Positions 1-5,728 of a stretch of 10,000 nt of DNA are shown piece by piece. The translations under genes and the position numbers were made by a program. The notes beneath the pieces were generated by a model, which did no database searches, was not told the DNA's origin, and saw only the letters and a program-made list of their open reading frames with translations. Positions within the stretch are counted from its first letter, which is position 1. The number at the start of each line of letters is the position of its first letter. This DNA comes from Magnetospirillum sp. (GTDB taxonomy: Bacteria > Pseudomonadota > Alphaproteobacteria > Rhodospirillales > Magnetospirillaceae): contig JAIWOG010000325.1 in NCBI GenBank assembly GCA_020217035.1, positions 1 to 10,000 on the forward strand, in the 5' to 3' direction.

Positions 1-180
1 CTGAAGGACACCAACGGGGTGATGATCATTCAGGAAATGATCCGTGTCGGCAAGGAAACCCCCGCTGGCGGGTGGGCCAAGTATACGTGGACCCATCCCG
101 AGACCAAGAAGCTTGCACCCAAGCAGACATGGGTCAAGGTCAAGGATAACCAATTGTTCATGGTTGGCTGTTATCCTTGA
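1..180 (+). CDS. C-terminal end of a Cache-domain sensor protein (partial, 5' end outside window)
   Basis: Reading frame 1 is open from the first base to TGA at 178-180 and gives 59 residues. They carry the hallmarks of the end of a single Cache (sCache_2-like) ligand-binding domain: a DTNG near the start, a GGWAKYTW block at residues 23-30, a PK at 40-41 followed by a Trp-Val strand, and a closing G-C-Y-P, comparable to the usual final G-x-Y strand. In the family these domains bind small extracellular ligands such as carboxylates. The protein stops immediately after the domain, so no signalling domain follows it. It may be a secreted or periplasmic stand-alone Cache protein, or have its other domains upstream. 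A terminator sits 24 bases downstream, so it belongs to a different transcription unit from the chemosensory genes. Family assignment is fairly secure; the ligand and full architecture cannot be seen. Confidence 0.75.
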   Translation: MKDTNGVMIIQEMIRVGKETPAGGWAKYTWTHPETKKLAPKQTWVKVKDNQLFMVGCYP

Positions 181-203
181 TCGTGGATCACTGCGATCGT
201 TAG

Positions 204-235
204 AAACGCCGCCGGTTCAACTGGCGGCGTTTTTA
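204..235 (+). terminator. Intrinsic (Rho-independent) terminator of the Cache gene
   Basis: A perfect 10-base inverted repeat (AAACGCCGCC at 204-213 with GGCGGCGTTT at 223-232) encloses a 9-base loop, and its 3' arm runs into a T stretch (230-234) followed by ATTT. It lies 24 bases after the stop codon of the Cache gene. It separates that gene from the locus downstream. Confidence 0.9.
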
Positions 236-245
236 TTTCATTCAC

Positions 246-259
246 ATTGTCGTGACAAT
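246..259. repeat. Short inverted repeat, possible operator
   Basis: ATTGTC at 246-251 and GACAAT at 254-259 form a perfect 6-base inverted repeat with a 2-base spacer. This is a typical size for a dimeric regulator site. It is not followed by a T run, so it is not a terminator. A chance match of this length is possible. Confidence 0.35.
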
Positions 260-281
260 ATGTTCCAGGTTTGATTGGTGA

Positions 282-300
282 AATCACTCATGAAGTGATT
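282..300. repeat. 7-base inverted repeat, possible operator
   Basis: AATCACT at 282-288 and AGTGATT at 294-300 are perfect inverted arms separated by 5 bases. The whole element is a near-palindrome 19 bases long centred on TCATGA. No T run follows. Its size and symmetry fit a binding site for a helix-turn-helix dimer in the control region of the downstream locus; the cognate regulator is unknown. Confidence 0.45.
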
Positions 301-353
301 GTTCCCGCCTCTTCGGTTGCGTCGAATCTCCGACTATGCTTAACCTGTTCCTG

Positions 354-380
354 TCATGATCACATGAAGTTGTGTTCATG
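354..380. repeat. Cluster of CATGA/TCATG elements, possible operator
   Basis: TCATG (354-358) and CATGA (363-367) form one inverted pair with a 4-base spacer. CATGAA (363-368) and TTCATG (375-380) form a second pair with a 6-base spacer, so the middle element is shared. The octamer CATGAAGT at 363-370 repeats the one at 289-296 inside the upstream inverted repeat. The shared core suggests that one regulator may contact both places; this is inference. Confidence 0.4.
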
Positions 381-478
381 GGGGGCAGGATGGCGCGATT
401 TGATGGAGGACGAATATTGTCTCTCCATTTCCAGCGTTCGGAACGTGAAACGGGGCGGGAACAGAATAGGCGGCATGG

Positions 479-1570
479 ATGAGACCCTATATCGTTGCCA
501 TCTTCAATCAGAAGGGGGGGATCTCCAAGACCACCACCAGCACCAACCTGGCGGTGTGCCTGGCCGCCCATGGCAAATCGGTGGTGCTGATCGACCTTGA
601 TTCGCAAGGCGATTCCACCAAAAGCCTGGGGGTCGACCCCAATTCCAAGAAGGGTATCTACGACCTGTTCGTCGGTACCGCCGATTTGCCGGAAGTCATC
701 CAGCAAACCATGTTCGACGGCGTGCGGGTGATCCCGTCCACTTATTCCCTGGCCGGCATCGAAATCAAGTTGTCGGAGATGAAGGATTCCCAGCGTACCC
801 TGTCCAACATCGTCGCCCATGCCGAGCTGGATTGCGACTATGTGGTCATCGACTGCCCACCGGCCCTGGGCATCCTTCCCATCAACGCCCTGGCAACCGC
901 CCAGGCGGTGATCATTCCGGTGACGGCGACGCCCTATGCCAATGACGGCCTGCTGCGCACGCTTCCCTCCATCAAATACGTGCAAGAAGGTTTGAACAAG
1001 AACCTGCTGCTGCAAGGCGTGCTGTTCACCATCCATGACCGCCACAAAAGTGCCCGCAAGATCAGCCAGTTGATCCGCGCCCGCCTGGGGGGCACCGTCT
1101 ACGCCACCGAGATTCCCCGCGACAACACGGTGATCGAAGCCGCCGCCGCGCGTCTGCCGGTCTGCGTCTACGCGCCGCGCTCGGCCGCCGGCCGGGCCCA
1201 TCTGGATTTCACCCAGGAATTCATCGACCGTCACAACAAGATCGCCGCCAAGGCGGGGACCACCCTGGCCCCTGCCGCCAGCCGCGAGCAAGCCACCGAA
1301 AGGTTGGGGCGCTGGCAAGTGGAACTGGCGGCCAAGGTGGATCGTCCCGCCGACGACCGGGTCAAGCAAAAGGAACACCAGCTTGACCGCATGCTCTATG
1401 GTGACCGGACCCAGTTCGAACGCTGGCACCTGTCCTTGGTGCATTTCTTCATCGACCATCGGCTGTACTTGGCGGCCTTCCTGTTGGTCGCCCTGGTGGG
1501 CGGCGTCTTCGCCATCGGCGCCGGATACGAAGGCGTGCGCATGCTGACCAGCGCCATCGGTTTGTCCTAA
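479..1570 (+). CDS. ParA/MinD-family ATPase with C-terminal membrane anchor
   Basis: The 363-residue product has a ParA fold: a deviant Walker A loop KGGISKT at residues 12-18 with signature lysine K12, the switch segment IDLDSQGD at 38-45, Walker B VVIDCPP at 122-128, and the late EIPRD...EAAAA...PVCVY block at 211-231. ParA ATPases position DNA, plasmids or protein complexes by nucleotide-driven dimerisation. Two motif positions are off: the usual Gly before the catalytic Lys is Ser16 (normally KGGxGKT), and the usual Pro after the switch Asp is Ser42. After the domain comes a charged linker (about 260-328) and a hydrophobic segment at 329-350, so the protein is probably tail-anchored in the inner membrane. 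There is no ParB gene beside it. Its place next to che genes recalls ParC of Vibrio and PpfA of Rhodobacter, which position chemosensory arrays, but those lack this anchor. ATG 479 was chosen because it opens directly into the first strand (RPYIVAIFNQKGG), with AGG 8 bases upstream. Confidence 0.85.
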   Translation: MRPYIVAIFNQKGGISKTTTSTNLAVCLAAHGKSVVLIDLDSQGDSTKSLGVDPNSKKGIYDLFVGTADLPEVIQQTMFDGVRVIPSTYSLAGIEIKLSEMKDSQRTLSNIVAHAELDCDYVVIDCPPALGILPINALATAQAVIIPVTATPYANDGLLRTLPSIKYVQEGLNKNLLLQGVLFTIHDRHKSARKISQLIRARLGGTVYATEIPRDNTVIEAAAARLPVCVYAPRSAAGRAHLDFTQEFIDRHNKIAAKAGTTLAPAASREQATERLGRWQVELAAKVDRPADDRVKQKEHQLDRMLYGDRTQFERWHLSLVHFFIDHRLYLAAFLLVALVGGVFAIGAGYEGVRMLTSAIGLS

Positions 1571-1580
1571 GTAATCATCG

Positions 1581-1609
1581 TTGCCGCTGTCCCGTGGCTT
1601 TGCTTAAAT
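1581..1609 (+). promoter_or_regulatory. Possible sigma70-type promoter before the first cheW
   Basis: In the 63-base gap after the ParA-like gene, TTGCCG (1581-1586) and TTAAAT (1604-1609) lie exactly 17 bases apart. Each matches the sigma70 -35 and -10 consensus at 4 of 6 positions. It could drive the che operon independently of the ParA-like gene. No terminator is seen in the gap, so read-through from upstream is equally possible. This is a weak call. Confidence 0.25.
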
Positions 1610-1633
1610 GCCTGTCCGAAAAGTGGGGGCAAG

Positions 1634-2152
1634 ATGATGCTTGGCGATGTCAGGGGCGATGGAGCGGCCGTGGTGGTGTTTCACCTGGCTGACCAGGTCT
1701 TTGGCGTTTCCGCCGACCACGTAGCAGAAGTTGTCCCCAATGCCTGGCTTGCCCGTCCGCCCGCCTTGACGGCCATGATGGCCGGAATCCTGGATTTGCG
1801 GGGCGCACCGTTGGTGGTGTTGCGGGGAGACCGTCTGCTGGGCATGGCCGAGCAAACCTTCGGCCTGGATGCCTCGATCATGGTGATGAAGGACGGGGCA
1901 CGGGGAGGGCGAGTGGGGTTGATGACCGGACGAGTGCTGGGGGTGCGGCCGCTTTCCGCCTGCCGGGCCTTGGATGTGGCCCCGGAAGCCAGCTTTCGCG
2001 GCTGCCTGAAGGCGCAACTGGCTTTTGACGATGTGGCTGTCAGCTTGTTGGATTGGTCTTTGCTGCTGGACGCCGAGGAACAACTTCGGTTGGCCGAGTT
2101 CGGCTCCCGCGCCCGTGACCGGCAGGACGACTGGAAGGTTCTGCCGGAATGA
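1634..2152 (+). CDS. cheW: CheW-like coupling protein 1
   Basis: The 172-residue product fits a single CheW domain, a cytoplasmic SH3-like scaffold that links chemoreceptors to the CheA kinase. The family core is visible as VVVFHLADQVFGVSADHVAEVV (two stretches within residues 13-34) and the GILDLRGAPLVVL block at 51-63. In that block the arginine of the LRG motif (R56), which contacts the receptor in better-studied CheWs, is kept. The sequence is otherwise divergent from CheW2 downstream, so the two are not recent duplicates. The length and position before cheR match the WspB/CheW3a role in Wsp- and che3-type systems. A GGGGG ribosome-binding site at 1625-1629 precedes ATG 1634; the next codon but one (ATG 1637) is an equally spaced alternative start. 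The stop codon overlaps the cheR start by four bases (ATGA). Confidence 0.85.
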   Translation: MMLGDVRGDGAAVVVFHLADQVFGVSADHVAEVVPNAWLARPPALTAMMAGILDLRGAPLVVLRGDRLLGMAEQTFGLDASIMVMKDGARGGRVGLMTGRVLGVRPLSACRALDVAPEASFRGCLKAQLAFDDVAVSLLDWSLLLDAEEQLRLAEFGSRARDRQDDWKVLPE

Positions 2153-3534
2153 TCGAAACCTCGCCCTTGCTGTCAGATTCCTATTTCAGCCGTTTGAAGG
2201 CGCTGGTCATCGAGGTCACCGGCATGGCCTTCTATGCCGACAAGGACAACGACCTGGCGCTGATCGTGGCCGACCGCATGACGGAATGCGGCGTCAAGGA
2301 CTGTGCCTTGTACCTGGAACGTCTGCAGGCCGACAGCGGCGAGATGGAAGCCCTGGTGGCCGAGCTGACCATCGGCGAAACCTATTTCTTCCGCCACATG
2401 GAACAGTTCCAGGCGCTGCGCCAAGTGGTGTTGCCCGACATCCTGGAACGCAACGCCGAAACCCGCCGGCTGCGCATCTGGAGCGCGGGCTGCGCCACCG
2501 GCCCAGAACCCTATACCCTGGCCATCCTGCTGAAGCGCGAGTTCGGCGCCCGCATCGACGGCTGGCACGTGTCGATCCTGGGCACCGACATCAACCAGAA
2601 ATTCCTGACCCGGGCGCGGGAAGGGCGCTATGACCATTGGGCCTTCCGCGCCACCCCGGAAGAGATCCGTCAGCAATGCTTCGAAGCGGTGGGCAAGCAG
2701 TGGCAGATCAAGGCCGAATACAAATCGCTGGTCAGCTTCCAGTATCACAACCTGACCCAGAACCGCTTTCCCTCCATCGTCGACAACATCGCCGGTTTCG
2801 ACATCATCATCTGCCGCAACGTGGTGATCTATTTCAGCCCCGAGACGGTGGCCGACCTCGTGCCGCGCTTTCACGACACCCTGGTCGAAGGCGGCTGGCT
2901 GGTCATGGGCCACGCCGAGCCCAGCATGGACTTGTTCCGCCAGTTCCGGACCGTGACCTTTCCTGGGGCGGTGCTGTTCCAACGTCAGGACGGCTTGCAG
3001 GTGGTCCCGACGCCGCGCCCAGCCGTGCCGTTTCCCCCCCTGACCGTGCCGTCGCGGCCGAAGCCGATGCCCCGAACGCCGCCTGCGGTCAGGCCGGCAT
3101 TCGTTCCGGCTTCCGTCGCGCCCGCCGTCGATCCGCCCCTGGAACAATTACGCGCCTTGGCCGATCAGGGGCGGTGGGACGAAGCCCTGGCCGCCTGTGA
3201 CCAGTTGCTGAAGCGCGAGGCGTTGGATTGGCGGGTGCATTACCTGCGGGCGCTGATCCTGGATCAGGTGGGCGATGCCGAGGGCTGCGAAAGCGGCCTG
3301 CGCCGCGCCATCTATTTGGAACGCCGGGCGGTGATGGCTCATTACCATCTGGGACTGTTCCTGCAGCGCAAGGACGAGGCCGAGGGGGCGCGGCGCTCGT
3401 TCCGCAACGTCCTGACCTTGCTTGCCGATAAGCCCGAGGACACGATCGTCGACGAGGGCGAGACCTTGACGGCCGGACAGTTGCGGGAAACCGTCGGCAT
3501 GCACATGAAGCTGTTGGGAGCTAGTCAGGCATGA
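2149..3534 (+). CDS. cheR: CheR chemoreceptor glutamate methyltransferase with C-terminal TPR-like extension
   Basis: CheR transfers methyl groups from S-adenosylmethionine to receptor glutamates, the adaptation step opposed by CheB. Residues 1-90 form the helical N-terminal domain, ending in GETYFFRH at 76-83, the counterpart of the usual N-E-T-x-F-F-R. The SAM-binding domain follows: IWSAGCATGPEPYTLA at 110-125, GTDIN at 145-149, CRNVVIYFS at 222-230 and GGWLVMGHAEP at 248-258. Residues 285-330 are a proline-rich linker. Residues 331-425 are helical repeats (LRALADQGRWDEALAACD, then repeats with the spacing of TPR motifs). At 461 residues it is far longer than a plain CheR of about 280. CheR-TPR fusions are known from WspC and FrzF. 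In WspC the TPR tail is thought to aid docking to the receptor, fitting a receptor here that lacks a C-terminal tether pentapeptide. Both ends overlap neighbours by ATGA. Confidence 0.93.
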   Translation: MIETSPLLSDSYFSRLKALVIEVTGMAFYADKDNDLALIVADRMTECGVKDCALYLERLQADSGEMEALVAELTIGETYFFRHMEQFQALRQVVLPDILERNAETRRLRIWSAGCATGPEPYTLAILLKREFGARIDGWHVSILGTDINQKFLTRAREGRYDHWAFRATPEEIRQQCFEAVGKQWQIKAEYKSLVSFQYHNLTQNRFPSIVDNIAGFDIIICRNVVIYFSPETVADLVPRFHDTLVEGGWLVMGHAEPSMDLFRQFRTVTFPGAVLFQRQDGLQVVPTPRPAVPFPPLTVPSRPKPMPRTPPAVRPAFVPASVAPAVDPPLEQLRALADQGRWDEALAACDQLLKREALDWRVHYLRALILDQVGDAEGCESGLRRAIYLERRAVMAHYHLGLFLQRKDEAEGARRSFRNVLTLLADKPEDTIVDEGETLTAGQLRETVGMHMKLLGASQA

Positions 3535-4097
3535 GCGACAGCCAGCCCTTGTTTTCCATGGACGACCCGGCTTTCGTCGAACGCATCCTGAAAGCCCGGG
3601 CCCGCCGTCTGGCGGCGTCGCGCGATCAGCATGCCCAGGTCGAGCACGGCGAGACCATGCTGTGTTTCCGGGTCGGTGGCGAACGTTATGCCTTGCCGTT
3701 GGACTCCCTGGCCGAGGTCGCCACCTTGGGGATGGTGACACCGGTGCCGGGACAACCCCGTGACTTGTTGGGGGTGACCAACCTGCGCGGCGAGATCCGC
3801 CCGGTGCTGAACCTGCATCAGTTATTGGGCTTGGCCGAACCTGGCGAGGACGGACGCCGCTTCGCCGTCTACTTGCGTGGCCCCAGCCGGGCCATCGGCC
3901 TGGGGGTGGACGAAATGCGCAGGATCCGCGCCATCGACCCCCAAAGCCTGACCTATCCGGCGCAAAGCGGCAACGGCTTACCGCAGCGCTTCATCCGGGG
4001 GATCGGCCCGGACACCCTGATCGTGCTTGATCCGCAACAAATACTGGCCCTGGACGTGCTTCGCGACCGCCGGGCCGATTACCGTATTCGCCAGTGA
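3531..4097 (+). CDS. cheW: CheW-like coupling protein 2 with N-terminal helical extension
   Basis: The 188-residue product has a canonical CheW domain at about 41-178: ETMLCFRVGGERYALPLD at 41-58, then LLGVTNLRGEIRPVLNLHQLLGL at 79-101 (given here in two parts, NLRG at 84-87 being the receptor/CheA interface motif). The first 40 residues form an extra, Arg/Ala-rich, probably helical segment (ERILKARARRLAAS). Its place between cheR and the receptor/kinase genes and its N-terminal extension parallel WspD, though the Cys-containing N-terminal motif I remember from WspD is absent. Two distinct CheWs in one operon suggest non-identical roles, for example one in the kinase-CheW rings and one at the receptor. 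The start overlaps the cheR stop (ATGA), with GGGAG at 3516-3520 as ribosome-binding site. Confidence 0.93.
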   Translation: MSDSQPLFSMDDPAFVERILKARARRLAASRDQHAQVEHGETMLCFRVGGERYALPLDSLAEVATLGMVTPVPGQPRDLLGVTNLRGEIRPVLNLHQLLGLAEPGEDGRRFAVYLRGPSRAIGLGVDEMRRIRAIDPQSLTYPAQSGNGLPQRFIRGIGPDTLIVLDPQQILALDVLRDRRADYRIRQ

Positions 4098-4101
4098 AGG
4101 A
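4097..4101 (+). promoter_or_regulatory. Ribosome-binding site deciding the receptor start
   Basis: AAGGA at 4097-4101 lies 7 bases before ATG 4109. It favours that ATG over the in-frame GTG at 4094, which would place the Shine-Dalgarno sequence inside the gene. Confidence 0.7.
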
Positions 4102-4108
4102 AAGACCA

Positions 4109-5728
4109 ATGGACAGCGCCCAATTCGCCCCCTGGAAGCGGATGAAACTTCGCCGCAAGTTCATAGTCGTCGCCACCATGTTCACCGTGGTCCTGGCCGG
4201 GCTGATCGCCTATACCGCGTCGGCCGTCAACCAGCAGAAGGACAAGTTCTTCATCTCCGACCTGGCCGGGCGTCAGCGCATGCTGGCGCAAAAATACACC
4301 CAGGAAGTGCTGCTGGCCGCCCAAGGCCAAGCCACCGACCATGCGGGGACCATGGCGCAGATGCGTGAATCCTTGGTGGTTCTGGAAAATGGTGGTGCGG
4401 CGCTGGTCGGCGGCGAAGGCGGCCTTAGGGTGTTGATCGGCGCCACCGAAGACGGCGAGTTCCGCGCCAAGCTGGGCGAGCAGGGCAACCTGCTGCGCCA
4501 ATTGGAAAGCGAAGCCGGACGTTACCTGGCCATGGCCGCCAATGACGGTCGCCGCGTCGAGAAGATGCGCGAACTTCTGGCCCTGCAAGGCCAGTTGACC
4601 AAACAGGCGGATTTGTCGGTGAAGGTGCTGGTGCGCGAGGTCGAGCGCCACATCAACCTGACGGTCACCATCCTGACCATGCTGGGCATCGGCGCCGCCC
4701 TGGGCGGCATGGGGATTTCCTGGATCATCGGCCGCGAGATCGTTGATCCGTTGGCGTCGTGCGCCTATGCCGCCTTGGAAATCGCCAAAGGCAACCTGCG
4801 GCTGGAACCGCAGAAAATCACCTCGGCCGACGAAATCGGCCAGTTGCAGGAATCCTTCAACGAAATGCTGACCTCGCTGCGGGAAATCGCCCTGCAATCG
4901 CGGTCGGTGTGCGAAAGCCTGACCATCGCTGCCTCGCAGATTCTGTCGTCCACCCAGTCCCAGGCCGCCGGCACCAAGCAACAGGCGGCGGCGGTGCAGG
5001 AAATCACCACCACGGTGGAACAGATCAACCTGTCGTCCAAGCAGGTGGCGGAACGCTCTCGCCAGGTGGCCGGCACCGCCGACGCGGTGGCGCAGTCGGG
5101 CCATGCCGGCCTGCAGGCGGTGCACGAGACCACCATCGGCATGGAAGCCATCCGCGAGCAGACGGAAAACGTCGCCGAGAATATCATCACGCTTTCCGAA
5201 CGGACCCAGGCGGTGGGCGAGATCATCGCCACCGTCAACGAAATCGCCGAACAATCCAACCTGGTGGCGCTGAATGCCGCCATCGAGGCCGCCGACGCCC
5301 GCGAATCGGGTCGCCGCTTCTCGGTGGTGGCGGGCGAGATCAAGAACCTGGCCGACCAGGCCAAGGAAGCCACCTCGCAGGTGCGCGGCATCCTGGAACA
5401 GACGCAGAAGGGCATCAACACCTCGGTGATGCTGACCGAAGAGGCGTTGAAACGCGTCGAGGTCGGCCGCGAACGCACCAATCTTTCCGAACAGGTCATC
5501 CGCCAGATGTCCGACAACATCCAGGAAAGCGTCCACGCCTTCCAGCAGATCGTCGGCGCCACCAACCAGCAGCAGATCGGCCTGGAACAGGTGACCCAGG
5601 CCCTGCACGAAATCCGCCAGGCCAGCCAGCAGACCGCCCAGACCACGGCGCAGCTTGAACGCTCGTCCATGGAACTGACCGCCTTGGGTCAGCAACTGGC
5701 CAAGACGCTGGAGAAATACCGGCTTTGA
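4109..5728 (+). CDS. Methyl-accepting chemotaxis protein with PilJ/NarX-like sensor region
   Basis: This is a 539-residue inner-membrane chemoreceptor: a basic N-terminus, TM1 at about 18-39, a helical periplasmic sensor at 40-182, TM2 at 183-207, HAMP at 208-261 and a methyl-accepting coiled coil to the end. The sensor begins with DLAGRQRMLAQKYTQEVL (51-68), the signature of the PilJ/NarX-type four-helix domain (a nitrate/nitrite P-box in NarX; ligand here unknown). The signalling hairpin EIAEQSNLVALNAAIEAA (378-395) is clear, but the tip that follows is DARESGRRF (396-404) where most receptors have RAGExGxGF. Length matches WspA (about 540). There is no C-terminal NWETF-like tether, consistent with a CheR that has its own TPR tail. 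The stop overlaps the cheA start (TTGA). This is the operon's only receptor in view, so it probably defines the input. Confidence 0.93.
   Translation: MDSAQFAPWKRMKLRRKFIVVATMFTVVLAGLIAYTASAVNQQKDKFFISDLAGRQRMLAQKYTQEVLLAAQGQATDHAGTMAQMRESLVVLENGGAALVGGEGGLRVLIGATEDGEFRAKLGEQGNLLRQLESEAGRYLAMAANDGRRVEKMRELLALQGQLTKQADLSVKVLVREVERHINLTVTILTMLGIGAALGGMGISWIIGREIVDPLASCAYAALEIAKGNLRLEPQKITSADEIGQLQESFNEMLTSLREIALQSRSVCESLTIAASQILSSTQSQAAGTKQQAAAVQEITTTVEQINLSSKQVAERSRQVAGTADAVAQSGHAGLQAVHETTIGMEAIREQTENVAENIITLSERTQAVGEIIATVNEIAEQSNLVALNAAIEAADARESGRRFSVVAGEIKNLADQAKEATSQVRGILEQTQKGINTSVMLTEEALKRVEVGRERTNLSEQVIRQMSDNIQESVHAFQQIVGATNQQQIGLEQVTQALHEIRQASQQTAQTTAQLERSSMELTALGQQLAKTLEKYRL

Larger units (their letters stand above)
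236..478 (+). promoter_or_regulatory. Non-coding control region upstream of the ParA-like gene and chemosensory operon
   Basis: This stretch of about 240 bases between the terminator and the ParA-like start has no believable gene and is visibly more AT-rich than its surroundings. It contains three separate inverted repeats (246-259, 282-300 and a CATGA/TCATG cluster at 354-380) and a TATGCT box at 335-340 that could be a -10 element, but no convincing -35 hexamer at the proper distance. I infer that the transcript for the locus starts here and is controlled by one or more dimeric regulators. The start site and regulator cannot be identified from sequence. Confidence 0.5.

Noticed and set aside
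271..600. Possible small gene crossing the control region into the ParA-like gene (ATG also at 475)
   Set aside because: It overlaps the conserved P-loop coding region in another frame and its product shows no family features; the ATG at 479 opens directly into the ParA fold.
284..1459. Long open frame on the - strand opposite the ParA-like gene (391 codons)
   Set aside because: It mirrors the codon periodicity of the ParA-like gene, has low-complexity Gly/His/Gln-rich composition and no recognisable domain; a GC-rich antisense shadow.
1595..1609. TGGC...TTGC-like sigma54 promoter before the first cheW
   Set aside because: The GG and GC elements are not at the required -24/-12 spacing.
4094..4108. 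GTG start for the receptor overlapping the cheW2 stop
   Set aside because: The Shine-Dalgarno-like AAGGA at 4097-4101 is placed for ATG 4109, and the five extra residues (MKERP) come from translating that site.
4079..5695. 538-codon open frame on the - strand opposite the receptor gene
   Set aside because: The opposite strand encodes an unmistakable receptor; the product would be rich in Gly, Leu, Phe, His and Arg with no domain, a typical shadow of a GC-rich gene.
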